Assembly: GCA_018881555.1 (NCBI GenBank)
Contig: JACAXG010000033.1
Span: forward strand, 5,588,366-5,652,365
Direction: 5' to 3'
Origin: Amblyornis subalaris
Taxonomy: Eukaryota; Chordata; Aves; Passeriformes; Ptilonorhynchidae
DNA length: 64,000 nt
Below the pieces are notes generated by a model. The model searched no databases and was not told the origin of the DNA. It saw nothing but the letters and a program-made list of their open reading frames with translations. Shown one piece after another: positions 51,191-63,271 of this stretch. The translations under genes were made by a program, and so were the position numbers. Numbering within the stretch: position 1 is the first letter of the stretch; each line of letters starts with the position of its first letter.

Positions 51191-51323
51191 ACTTGTTTTT
51201 TTACCTCTAAGTCAGCTGAGCTCATTCTCAGAGGCCTTTTCTACTTAGCCGAAGTAACAGGAGTGAGCCATGATTTTACAAGAGTAACAAGGCCTTAATT
51301 TTGTAAGGTTTTACCTACCCACA

Positions 51324-51383
51324 ATATATACATATATATATATACATATGTATNTTTTCACGTGTGTGAATGTGTGTGTTGAA
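51324..51383. repeat. TA/TG microsatellite, right half
   Basis: (TA)n with ATAC interruptions, an N at 51354, then impure TG repeats. With 50959-51012 it looks like one repeat tract split by the LTR. Confidence 0.88.
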
Positions 51384-51539
51384 TAATGTCTACAGTTTTC
51401 CTGAGCACCAAAAAGGAACACCTAATGTGCAGTTTGAATAGAGTTTTAATATATAAAAACACTTACTACATTTCTGTTATACCTCTGCAAGATGAGAAAG
51501 AGTCACCAACATTTTTCCTAGTGACTAAATCATTTTGAA

Positions 51540-51860
51540 AATTCAGACTGTTCTGTGAATTTAGAGAGGTTTAAATTGGTAACACTTAAAATAATAGCAC
51601 GTTGACTTGTGCAGCTCTGCAGTGGAATTCCTCTGGAAGGATGTATGACCTCTCCATTAATATGAAATGAGCTCCTTGTGATACCTTAATGAATATGCAG
51701 CGTCCCCTTAGTGACATGAGTAACACTTGAAACCTTTATGCATTTTCAACGGGCATTCACCTCAGCTAATCCTCAGAGCAGGTTCATTCATAGTCATATT
51801 TCCTGTTATCTGCTTACAAAGTTAAGATGTTCTTACAGTTTGAAATTTGTCACTCAGTCC
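51540..51860. promoter_or_regulatory. Candidate conserved non-coding element
   Basis: Non-repetitive sequence with 'ccattaatatgaaatgagct' at 51655 and an octamer/POU-like TTAATGAATATGCAG at 51687. No coding frame is seen. The texture suggests an enhancer; the call is inference. Confidence 0.3.
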
Positions 51861-51869
51861 AGAAGAAGA

Positions 51870-54600
51870 AGGAAAAGAAGGCAGCAGTGGCTTTAATGGG
51901 CAATGTGCCAAGATAAATGGTGCCTGCTGTGTGTGTTAGATTTGATGCAAGTGTTCTTTCTGTAGATACTACTTCCTGTACAGAATATTGCAGCCTTATG
52001 GCAACCTTTGTCCTTTGTCTTGATGATTGTATGAAATATTAATCTCTGAAACAGTAATGCTAAAAAGAAGCATTCTGCAATGTATCTGGTGGCTACAGCT
52101 GTGGACAGGGATTCAGATGTCAGATCTTATTCCTGTCTGCACCATAGTCTCAATGGGTACTTTTTTCTGTGTCTCGGCTCCCTCACTTGTCAAANAGGAA
52201 ACATTATCGTTAAGTAAGTCCTAGGGGTTTTCTGCACCCTACCTAGGTAGGTTGGTAAAACACATGTGGTACTGCATGATAAAGCTTTCTGATTATACTA
52301 ACTAGAATACTCGACACAGAGAGAGCCACATGTTATTTTGTTGACTGACCATAATAGTGAACCCTGACCTAGGAAATACTTTCCAATCTTACATTCTTGG
52401 AAAGTTATTGCACATATTTCTCAGGCTAATTTAGTGTGTTTCTGTTTGAAGATGCATCCTTAAGGATGTATTTGGGAGGGTTGGGGAGCCTCACAGTTCA
52501 TTTTCATCTTTTGGGCATTGACAAATATTAAAGAATGGGTACACCTTTTTCTTAGGACCGTTGATAGTAAAACTTTAGAGTGGATATTTTTAGAGATGAT
52601 GAAAAAAATAGCCAGCAAGTTTTTTGTTGTGCACATTACTCATGGAGACCATGAAAAGCAGTTGTATCCTGTTATCCTACTTGTTTCTATATGCCTAAGA
52701 AGAAACATATCAGACCAGGCNTTTTCTACACCTACACCTACTACATGTGTCAGTTCCCTTCTGTAAACCCCTTTACACTATAAATAGTGTAGTGAGTATA
52801 TCAGTTGAAGGAAATAAAGCCATTTGCTTCTTTTGGTGGTGTTTTTTTCCCCCCCACCTGATGGTCTCTGCGTATTCACATCTACGGTTATTTCTTTTTC
52901 TCTTTTTTTTTAAAAAAAATAAACAACCTCAGCTTATTACTAAAGTGATTGGTAGTTTTTATTGCTCTCCACAAAGCCTACTAAAGCCTGCTATAGAAAG
53001 CAGAACAAAAAGGGAGAAGGGAAAAACAGGGATGAGATATGTTTGGATGTTTTTTCTCTTTTTTTCAGCAGTCCAAAGCTTACAACAACCATCTCTCCTT
53101 ATGTGGCTGTATTTCTACGTTGTTTATAGCCAATGGACACAGGGATGAAAGGCATAAGTAAAGGGAGAGGAAAGAATCGCATAATTAACTTTTTAAATTA
53201 ATTCATGACCCAGTTAAAAGGACAAGGAGGGGGTTATTAATTAATTAAGGTGGGAAACCCTGTGGGCATGTGAGATTTAGAAAGTTTTAACTTACCAGCC
53301 AGGTTAAAAGGCTTTCTAAGGGTGTACTCAGCACTCAGTGAATCTGAAATGCAGTTAATGCAAAAAGAAAAGGTGAAAATATATTGTAAAAGGTTTTTTC
53401 AAGGGGAATAAAAAGTCTAAAAAGACTAAAAACTAATTNGAGAAAATCCTGACAAATGTTTCATCAGAATTTGAAAAAGAGCCCAGCCTGATTCTCAGTT
53501 TTTAAAAGCCNGCTTAGCTCTATTGAACATATTGGATGTTTGATGCTGTAGAGATTTGGACCTGAAATATACTTTTTAAATCTTCTCAGGTCCTAAAAAT
53601 TTCAGCAGAACTGATGGATTAATAGCCATAGAAAAAGTAGCAATATTAACTCATATTAGTCTAAGTGAACTTTTTTGAGTCTCTGGAGACATTATAGACT
53701 CTCTTTGCAGATGTGGCACTTCTCAATCAAAACACGTTTTCAGTTGGCCATCATGGTTCCCTCTTTTCTCAGGCATCTGTGACTGCAAATGCCCATTTAC
53801 TGTAATATTTGTCTTTATCACCTTAAAGGCTCACAGCATCCCTGCTGCTTCCAGCACTTTTCCAGGTACCTCAGGTTAAAACTTAGAATCTAGGTGATGT
53901 CAAGAAGTCCTTACATCTCTTTTTTTCTTCCTATTATCTTTCTTTTTATATTTTGGTGTCGTTGGAGTTTGCCGTTTTTAAAGTCAGGGATAAGCCTTCC
54001 ATGAACTTGTGNCACAACCAACAACTAATATTCAAGAGTTATTCAAGAGTTATTTTATGAAGTAACGAAAAAGAATGTTTTTTCTTACCAACAATATTTA
54101 AAGTGGATTGCATGGTTTACTACTTGTTTATTTAGCCAGTCTTATATTTCAATTATCTAAAGATAGATATCAAGACTAATTGTTTTCTGCTGACTCTAAA
54201 TGTCACCTTCTTTTGTTAGCTGATACTGGCTATGTGTCTCTGTGTCATTGGTGTTTGGCAAAATCTCAATCACTATTCAGACATTGTCAGAAAAGCTAAT
54301 TAAGCAGCAAATCTGCTTTTTTTCCAGTTGCCACCTTGGAATAACAAAGATTNAAAAAAAAAATATCCCCAAACTAATAACCAAAAGATGTCAGACAAAG
54401 TGATGTGAAAGTATTACTACAAACTATTTGGAAATTAGGGGGAAAAGAAAATTATGATCAGTAAAGACAAGCCATTGCTAAGGGTATTTGGTTCTTTTTA
54501 TGCACAAAAATAGTCCTACTAGCTGAGCTGTACTGCTGTTCCCTAGGCAAGCAGCTATCTTCATTGCTTTATGATTCTTTTTTTTTTATCATACTGAAGC
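51870..54600. other. Single-copy DNA with homopolymer tracts, no gene seen
   Basis: T-, C- and A-runs lie at about 52840-52920. A perfect 12-bp tandem duplication 'ttcaagagttat' is at 54031-54054. Open frames up to 133 codons have no domains. Isolated Ns are denser here (52195, 52721, 53440, 53511, 54012, 54353). Confidence 0.5.
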
Positions 54601-54609
54601 ATTTTGGTG

Positions 54610-55030
54610 TGAGAATTTTAAAATTAAATCTCCTTATTGTGCAGGCAGGATGTCCAGTTTTATTCTATCAAATGCCAGAGAAACAAAGGGAACAATCCAT
54701 TTTTCCTGATAGAAGCCAACAGTTCGTAAGAGGTTTGAGATGAGTGTAAGGATACAATTTGCCTAGAGAGTGCCTGAGGATCAAGACAACCTGACTTTCC
54801 ACGGAATGAGTCTGTCAGCTGGCATCTTGCAGTAATTGCTTCCCATGGCAGGACCTTACCAGCCGAGGGAGGACTGCTCTCGTCAACCAAGAATCAATTT
54901 CTACAGTAGCTGAATGATAATTGTTTGCTAAGGCTCGGGGAACTTGTTGCCAAGCCTGAAACAGGGGCTGAAGCTATGATTGGCACTCATTAACCCGGGA
55001 TTTGGATTTGATCATTTACCTTAGTAGAAC
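54610..55030. promoter_or_regulatory. Candidate conserved non-coding element
   Basis: A balanced-composition, repeat-free block containing 'gctgaatgataattgtttgc' at 54910 (TAAT core and SOX-like ATTGTT) and several isolated CpGs. No coding frame is supported. The call rests on sequence texture. Confidence 0.28.
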
Positions 55031-55039
55031 AATGTGTGG

Positions 55040-58000
55040 GGGTAAAGAAGGGAAAGGACTGCAGAATGTTCTTTTGTTTGGAAGAAACAAATGAGATCAA
55101 CTGCAGAATGGGTATCTGAATACCAAGCCTGAATCCATATCTTCCTTCACTCAAAGGAACCAAATAACATGGACTAGGTGGAAATTTGAATGCTTTCCTT
55201 CAAGTACAAACATCTCTTTGGAATTTTTTTCCTNATAGATACTTCTGCTTGAGTGTTTTGTTCATTAAGGTAAGCAAATCCTGATGATTGATGTCCTGAA
55301 GTTAGAATGCTGAGTTACACTGCAAAGAGAGTGGGAGAAGCCTTGCTAGAAGTCCAGAAGACTAACTTCTGACTTCCATAGTCAAGCCTGTGTTCTTGCA
55401 AGAGGTAATTGCCTCTGCCTATGCTCTGTTGCAGACATTTAGGAACTGAAAATTTAGCTGCAGCGGGGCCCTGAAATTTTGTCTGGGTAGCTGTATGTGG
55501 CATGTTCTGATCGTCACTGAACTATGCCAAATGCTGGGTACTACGATTGCCAAAGTCCCTGTGACATAGCATTTTAGCAGGTAGACAAGATACCTTGAAT
55601 GTGCTAGAATATCACCCTCTGATACCGCCTTTACGGTTGTCTTTCCTAGTGCCTCTTGATTATTTATGTGACCTTTCAAAGTCTATTGACTGACATGCAA
55701 ACATTTTTATTTCTGTATCACAATCAGTTCATTTACTTAAGTCTGCTGGTTCTGGTTCAGAGAACCAGTCACTGCTTCTGCACAGGGCAGTGACTAAGTG
55801 CACAGTATGACATTTAGAAGACTGCTTCAGAGTCATGCTCTATCAGGAAGCCCATATATCATATTTGGTAACTATCAATGTTTTGGGAAATTCCAAACCA
55901 AGCTCAATCCTTTTACTCTCAATGTACCTGTGCATTACCAGAAAAACAAACAAACAAACAACAAACAGTCTCTGGTCTCACCAAGGTTGTCCCTTTCAGA
56001 TCTTTGTGTGTTAACATTTTCTGGAACAGCAAATCTCTTTCAGGATCTTCAGGATCAGTATTTTTATGTGCGTATAAAGCAATGAAAGTTTAAAATAACA
56101 ATACTGTGCAAAATATGAACAGTACAGTTTGTTCACCATCAAGATAATACTCACAGGATAAGGGTATTTAGCTGTTAAGTGTCAGAAAAAAAAACCAACA
56201 AACCAACCACAAAAGAGCTTTCATAACTTTCTCCTTTGCACCTTATTTGTGCTCATCCCAAGTTGCCTCATGTAGAGCGTCCCTTGACATTGGCAAAACA
56301 AGATGATATGGATCCTGCAGAGACAAGAAGGATGTCTTCTCTTGCATAACCTCACAGCACTGGAAATGCAGCAAGCTTGTAGCTCTTCTGTGAAGGTCTG
56401 GTCTGCAGCTCTTACCATGCCTTGTTTGTGCACACATTAAAACTTGCTTGTCTATCCACACTTTTGATAGAAATATCTGGGGGACTGTTTCATCATCAAA
56501 TGTAAAGTATCTATACTCAGCTGTGGTCTTATTCAACAGCTACAAGCCATGTGTATGTCTTTCATTTTTTGCCTGTCCCTAGATAGTTCGGAGTAATTTT
56601 TCACAACTTTCCATTTCCAGGAAGCTCTGAACTTTATCAGGCTGTAGTTTCCAATGCATTCTGACTGCAAACCTGGTTACTCAATTTTGCATTGTGCAGA
56701 TAGATACTTGTAGTTCTTTAGCAGATCATTGTGTCCTCAGTGGCAGAAGTGCCAGGGTATTTGGATGTGAATCAGGCAGTTAGAGTAACTAACCACTAGA
56801 TACACTAGTTTGAGGACAAACATCCTGCAATGAACTAGCCTGTGGAAGCCTCCATCTTAAAAATAACTGCTCTGTAATATGTCCTTCTGATTTGGGGTGG
56901 TTCATGTAAAATGCTGGATGACTTGAGTGGAACATGATAGGTTCAATGGCTTAATAGATCAGAATTCCTCGGATACTACAGACTGATTCTTCAGCTCATG
57001 TGACAATTATATCTCAATTTGATCACAGGGGAATACACTTCCTCTTTTCTAAGAGTTTGGACATCACATGCTATCCCTTCAGACCAAGTCTACCTGCAAA
57101 TCAATGTGAACAGATGTCAAGTTACAGAAACCCAGACTGGCAACGGGTTTGCATTCAGATTCAACTGGGGGAAAGCAGCTTTGTAAAAATGCCAACTTTT
57201 CTAAGATTCACAGCCAAGAAAGGTACATTAAATGAATCTTGCACTTTCAAAAAGCCGACATGCCTTATTAAACCAATCCCAAAAGAGCTCATGTCCTTTA
57301 ACTACAAGTATGTATTATCTAAAATGCATGACTTTCAACCTCAATCTAGAGACTTATATGTGCAATATGTGCCCAGCCAATGTAAACAGAAATTTTATGG
57401 CTGACATACTTTCTTATGTATTTTCCAACTGGTCATGAAGTGCTCCTTCTTAGAGAGCAGACATGGTACTTCATGAAGGATCTGCATTATGAAAAACTTG
57501 TTTTTTATAGTGCAAGAAACACTACACAGCNGAGTTCTTCTGATCATGCAAACAATGGTTTGTATAAAACAACTAGGGTGACACACCCCTTTGATGTGTC
57601 AGACAGATTTAATCTGTAGGCCTGATATTTGCACAGAATAAGGACATTAAATGAGTATCTTCAAAGGAGCTGTGAGCCTCCAGCTGTTCTGGAGGGGTAT
57701 TGCCTAACCAGAGATGCAAGAGGAGCTACACCAGTTTGAAGTCCAGGTAATTTGTCTTAAATGGTGGGTTTAAGACCCAGAAAGGAGAGAGAAGAAACCA
57801 TGCTTCCCAAAGCTATGTCAGCTGCCGTGGAAATATTTTGGGACAATGCTCCATTTTGATGGCTGATTTGGAAAAGGTAATAGCTTCTCACCTGCACTCC
57901 TAGTTTTGTTGTGACCACTTCCATATTCCCAGTAGGCAGGCCTGTCACTCAAAAGAAGCTGTATTTTGAGCGCTATATTACATTAAAAGATGTAGAAGCC

Positions 58001-60770
58001 CACTTCTGTGTCTCTCATGCTCCTGCCTCTAATCTGCTAGAGAAAAGCAATGTGGCACTGGTTGTCCCTGATGTACATTTTTCAGTCAATAAACATTTGC
58101 ATTCCATACATTTATTTTCCACATTCCTGTAGAATTACAGGAACCCATGCTTTCAAATAACTTACACAGAGTTTGAATTATGTAACTCACTAGGATGAGG
58201 ATAAATCCCTGTGTATTACCTTGAAAATATGAAGTTTAAAGTGAACATTACAGTATCAAAGTATTGCACATATCCAAGGGTCTTTGAAGGTTAAATTGAT
58301 GAAATACAATAAAGTTAACAAAGTGAAACCTTATATCCAAAGATGCTTTCTTTGTTCTTGAACAGAACATTTTACATCAAGGTCTCAATTTGAGTGGCCT
58401 CACAGCATATCAAAATAACAGTGTTAGGAAAAAACCCTATCAAGTTATATATTTTGCAGTTAATGGATTTTGCTGTGTTTCATTTCAGAAAAGCAGTTCA
58501 AGAAATTCTTCCTAGTTTATGTTCTCCTTGGGAGGATTCCTAGTCCTAAACTTGTATTAATTTTCTTCCAGTGTCTAAATCACCCCGTGTACATAGGCCT
58601 CCATTTATATAATTGGAAATCATTGCAGTTATTGTGCATCTCTATCTCTTCAACCTTCTGCTGCACCCATAACCCATGACATCCTATCTGTGCTCATGTT
58701 TGTCACTGCTCTTTCCTGGAATGAGATGNGCTAGAGAGTGTATCCTCATCTTAATTCCTAAGGGCTGCCTAAAAAGACGATATAAAGTCAGCTCAGATAT
58801 GGCTGACAGCTAAAGCAGTATTTTCCATTACTGCAGGTGTTACAGGTGTCTTATGGCCATGATGAAGCAGGGACAAATCAAATTGGCTGTAATTCAGGAC
58901 TGTTTCACTAAGAGTGAGGCGATGCCATGGGGCTGTCCCAGTAAGCAATTAATGATGGTGTCAGCCTCATGGTGTGAACACTGATTACAATTGTGGCTTC
59001 TTATTGAATGACTAGCCTAGTCAAAATGACCTCAAAAGTGGAAGTGTTTCCTCAGGAAAAGAATATGGACTTAGAACAACCATTGATTTAAAATATAGAT
59101 CAATAGCCCATGATGGGTTTGTTTCTGTGAGATCCTATGACTTTTTCCAAATTTTGTGTGGGCACATCTGTTAGTCTCCCCTTCATGTAGTGGGTTTTGA
59201 GTGAGCAGGACTTAAACTGTCCCCTGTTGCTAAAAAACACATAATTGCGTGAGTGAAGTGCTGAATCTGATCTTAAAACCCAGCTGGCTTTTGGGCTCTT
59301 TGGAGGATATTTTTATTCTGACAGTGATATTTGTTTTCTTTAAGCATATAAATCACTCCATGAACAGTCCTCCACTTACACTGATGGTGATTATGTCACT
59401 AGAAAGTGTAGNGTTATTAGCTTGAACCTTCACTATTGTTATGCAGTGTTATGGCTCTTGAGTTGAAGATGGGTTGTCTCCTTTGGCTTAGGACACAAGG
59501 ATTCATTCAAATGCATATTTCTCCATGGACAACTGTGTAGGCATGGGTTGTGCCTAAGGAAAACTAGGCCAGTGGAATTACCAGGTTTAGTTGATTTCTA
59601 TTTTGATTGCCCTCTTTTTCAATTTCTGCCGTTATGGTTGTGAACCACCAGGTAGCAATCCAACCTACACCAGTTTTTATGATGGTGTTATAAGCATGCA
59701 GTGCCTGTTTATTCCTCAGTGGTGAATAGTTCTCCGTTTAATAAAAAGTCAAAACCACTGTTCTCAAGTCATTTACTATGAGTAAAACTCATTTCTCTTT
59801 ATTATGTGGTATACGTTTCTTACCTCTTCCATAACTCAGCAAGTAAAGCTCTGGAACTGGGCCACGGGCATTAATAGCATCCTTATTGCAGAGGTGGTGG
59901 TAGTGAGACAGGATCAACACAGACAGGGAATTATCCTATCTGCAGTGCCAGCCCTGCTGAGCTCACTGCAATGCCAGCAAGGCCACAGCATCAGTAAAGC
60001 CAAAGAAGCACAGAGTGCACTAGCACTCTGGTAACATGTTGCTCCCAAAGGACCCAAAGCCTGAAATCTGCCCTGTGTGTGCTCCCTATGGCCCATGAAA
60101 AGGAAAATAAAGGCCTCACTTGATTTTTTTGTTAGAAATCTCAATGAGGCAAAATCTTCGAATATACACTATGTGAGGAGGATTTAAATGTTTGGGAAAG
60201 GTTGTATTCCAGCACACATCACTGGAAGGCTGCCAGAGGCAGCCTGGAGCCAGTGAGGAGAAAAGTGTTTATTGCGGTCAGTGTGGTAATATTGAGGGCA
60301 GCAGAGACAGGCCAGAAGGAGACTGGCTGAATGCAGTCTGACCAGAACAGCTGAATGCAGAAAGTACACGGAAATTATAATCTAATAATGAGCCTCTGAG
60401 AAGGCCGGCGTGAGAAGGAGGTGCCTGACCTGTGGAAAAGCACGGGTAGCTGATATCAGGAGCCTGGCAGAGGCAGAACGGCAGCTGTGGCAGGGGCAGT
60501 GATTTGTTGCCAACCTCCACGCTAGCAACAAAGGTGGGGGCAAAGGGCCCTATCCATACACCTCTGGAGCTGCTTAAAAACTCTGACCTCAGCATCTTCC
60601 CGGCTCTGACTGAACCTGCATCTGACAGCAGGCAGAAATGTTCTTCTGTGTTTTCCCTGCAAAAGGGGTTTAAAGCTATTTTTCTACTTCCTTGTAGTTG
60701 CCTTAGTTCCCTTCTTTTCTTTTTCGNTTTTTTTTTCCTCTTATTTTCCCCTTTGTAATGGAGGAAAAAA
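55040..60770. other. Single-copy DNA, no gene seen
   Basis: No gene or transposon is recognised over about 5.7 kb. It contains a (CAAA)n repeat at 55942-55967 and an AAACCAAC-type repeat near 56186-56210. A GC-richer patch at 60200-60560 holds two copies of 'gctgaatgcag'. Open frames such as 57000-57404 (134 codons) match nothing known. Confidence 0.45.
55942..55967. repeat. (CAAA)n microsatellite
   Basis: About five tandem CAAA units with one interruption near the end. Confidence 0.93.
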
Positions 60771-60779
60771 AGGTTAGAT

Positions 60780-61220
60780 TAGAAAACTTCAATTAAGCCT
60801 TTAAAAAGACCATCTGCTGAATGCTGACTGGGGTTTCATGTAAACAAAATGCCTGTGCTGGTTACAAACAAATGATCTTATCTATTGTATTGTGTTACAA
60901 ATTAAAATTAGATTAAGCCACCTACATGGTACCGCCACTGAATCTTAAATTTCTTATGGAAACTGAATGTTTGCTGCAAGTATTCATTCGGCCTGATGAG
61001 AGCCTCATTATTTTTGTACCAGCAGTACACACTGGGTATAGCATAATCAAAGCCTGGGGGTACGTATTAATTATCCTTTTGAATAGTGATGAAATTTTAA
61101 AAAGATCTCCTTTAGGCTCACATCATCAGCAGATGAAACAAAGCTTTGCACAGCTTGTGAGCAGTGGCTCACATGTGTTTTTACATCTGTTCAGGATATT
61201 TCAATTTGAAGCGCAACAAG
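60780..61220. promoter_or_regulatory. Strong candidate conserved non-coding element
   Basis: A repeat-free block with a perfect forkhead site GTAAACA (60840-60846), a second forkhead-like 'acaaaca' near 60866, a GATA-like 'cttatc' near 60875, and 'acgtattaattatcc' near 61061 with paired homeodomain cores. A 156-codon frame (60926-61396) runs through it without recognisable domains. That could reflect selection against change rather than coding. The enhancer call is inference. Confidence 0.35.
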
Positions 61221-61549
61221 CCAAGTCTGGGATTAAAGACCTGGAGAAAGAGGGGGGAAAAATCTGCAGCAATAACCAGACCCCTCCTCTTCCTNTCTGC
61301 AGTGAGAGGGAGAGCGCCTTCTTGGTAATAAAACCTGGCTCCATTTTGCTTTTCCTTTTGGTGGCAGTGGTAATGTTATTTAGAAGAGGTATTTAATGCC
61401 CTGAGCCGGTGCATGGCCTGTGGGCCTGGGGCTGATTTTACCTGTCGCCTGATCTTGTCACCTCACTGGTTCTAGTTTAGGTTGCCAGTACAACGGGTTC
61501 TTGTGAGTTTACTGATCCTTCCTTCTCAGTGTGGATTACAGTCAGGTTA

Positions 61550-61880
61550 AAGTGAAGAAATGTTTGTGCTCCCCTGGATTTCTGCAGATCCGTGTTTGTG
61601 AGCTTGTGAAAAAAGCAGGGAAATGGGGATGTCCCTTGTCAAGAGGGTTATGTCATCCTCTTTGAATGGTGTCGGGCATGCACCATAATTGCTTTGCTGG
61701 AATTTAAAAGGATCGGTTTGAAATACTTTTTAAAGCAATGTCAAACCCGCAAGCCGCAAATTGCACAGGTTAAGTCCTACTGCTGTGATGAGTAAGAGCA
61801 AAAGCGGTCAGTCAGAATGGAGATGTATTAGTTTCCAGTGGGAAAGGATTGCTGTGGTTCAGTGCTCAATCAAAGGANTG
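61550..61880. promoter_or_regulatory. Candidate conserved non-coding element
   Basis: A non-repetitive, mixed-composition block with scattered CpGs (61590-61840) and no coding frame. It continues the enhancer-like character of 60780-61220. The call is inference. Confidence 0.25.
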
Positions 61881-62515
61881 GATTCTCAGGCAGCCATAAA
61901 GCTAGAACCCTCTGAAGTCTGCATGAGCTCTGACTTGATAGACGCTTAAAGATCAAGCTGATCATGTTTACAAGTCTGTACACATATTGCTATTTGGTGG
62001 GTCTTCATTTCTTTTTTTTTCCACTGCATCTCTGGGGAGCCAGGCAATAGCCATTCAGCCAAATTAAAATAAGAGAGGCACAGGCAGGACATGAATGGAA
62101 TCAGTCCTATTGTCCAGACACGAACTAAGATCAGGTGCTTTTTAAAAGTTTATTCATTTTTACTTAGGAGAGCTGGCCAAATTTTGCATTGACATCTGCT
62201 ATTTCCTAAAGACACATCATGACTGTTGCCTAGAATGACATCCAGAGTTTAATTTTATCAATAGACTTGAGTGGAAGTGATACAAGTAACTGGCAAATAA
62301 TCTGTAGTTTACAGATTAGATACTTCAGTTTTTATGACAGATCAGAAATATTTTAGATAATTGTTTTAAAAGCACAAAGAGAAAACACCAAAGGTAAGCC
62401 ATATAATGTATTTAAAATTCTTATTTCCTTGGCCATTTATGGTGTTTTTGAAGAAGCATAAAATCCTGTCAAAAGATATAATTTATAATTCATTTAGTAG
62501 GCTGAGGCTGGAACA

Positions 62516-62545
62516 GTCATAGAAACATAGAATTATTGAATCTCC
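62516..62545 (-). mobile_element. Possible degenerate CR1 tail, antisense
   Basis: 'gtcatagaaacatagaatta' at 62516 resembles the antisense CR1 terminal repeat (atagaatcatagaatcat). The following bases do not clearly continue the consensus, so this may be coincidence. Confidence 0.28.
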
Positions 62546-63229
62546 TTCTGTGGGCCATTTTGAGATACCATACTCATCTTCCTTTCGGTGTATGTGGTAG
62601 AACAAGCAGGACTCAAGGAGGGATCCCAGATCTGCCCGAACTTCTGTTTCCTATGGATCAGTTGTGTAGGTGCCAGGGCATAACCACACAAACAGTGAGA
62701 GAGCAGAGTTCTGTTCACAAGTCACTAGTGAAGGATGTGAGCTCTTTTCCACTGATGGGATAAAACTGACTTAGACAAAGTGAGCTCTGTCTAAGTAAGA
62801 ACTGGTGGGAGAAGGCCCTACACTCAGGCAAAAAAATGAATGCTGTCATTATTAAAAGTTAATTATGCTAATGAGCTGAAGACTACACTCCAAGTTGTGT
62901 GGTTTTGCAAACTAACAGCTGTTGTGGCTCTTTCTCTGTGCTCAAGCTTACATGGCCTGTCATTTACTATTCCTTACAGAGTCCAGAGCATGGATCATAA
63001 CAATATAAATATGGATATATGCTTAAAAACATGATTAAAAATAGTTACTGCTTATGGACAGTAGCCAATTTGCCAACATGAATAAAAGCAGTGCTATTTT
63101 TAAAAATGCAGCATGACATATAATGGACAAGNTTGTAAAATGCAAATAATGAAACTTTTCAGAGTTAAAAATGACTGAATGTTAAAATCTGCTTTCCTAT
63201 AAAATAAAAAGTGACCAAAAGTTTTTGGG

Positions 63230-63271
63230 TTTTTTTTTGTATTTCTAAAAAAAAAAGAAAAAAAAAAAAAA
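63230..63271. repeat. Facing T-run and A-runs
   Basis: A run of nine T (63230-63238), eight bases, then ten A, one G and fourteen A (63247-63271). The runs are self-complementary and could fold or promote slippage. Confidence 0.9.

Larger units (their letters stand above)
51013..51323 (-). mobile_element. Solitary retroviral LTR, antisense, about 311 bp
   Basis: On the minus strand the segment starts TGTGGGTAGG and ends CGCAACA, the retroviral TG...CA ends. Minus-strand promoter and processing signals are in the expected order: a TATA box TATATAA (51184-51190), then AATAAA (51066-51071), about 53 bases before the LTR's 3' end. The size is close to that of ALV-related avian LTRs. No internal retroviral sequence is present, so it is a solo LTR. 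Both flanks are TA-rich microsatellite, so a target-site duplication cannot be read. The family is not named. One N lies at 51178. Confidence 0.72.

Noticed and set aside
57000..57404. 134-codon plus-strand frame
   Set aside because: Looks somewhat protein-like at first reading, but has no family resemblance and no splice signals at its ends.
61178..61330. Possible exon after 'acatctgttcag'
   Set aside because: The acceptor is reasonable and the frame reads FQFEAQQAKSG, but no good donor follows and the block fits a non-coding element better.
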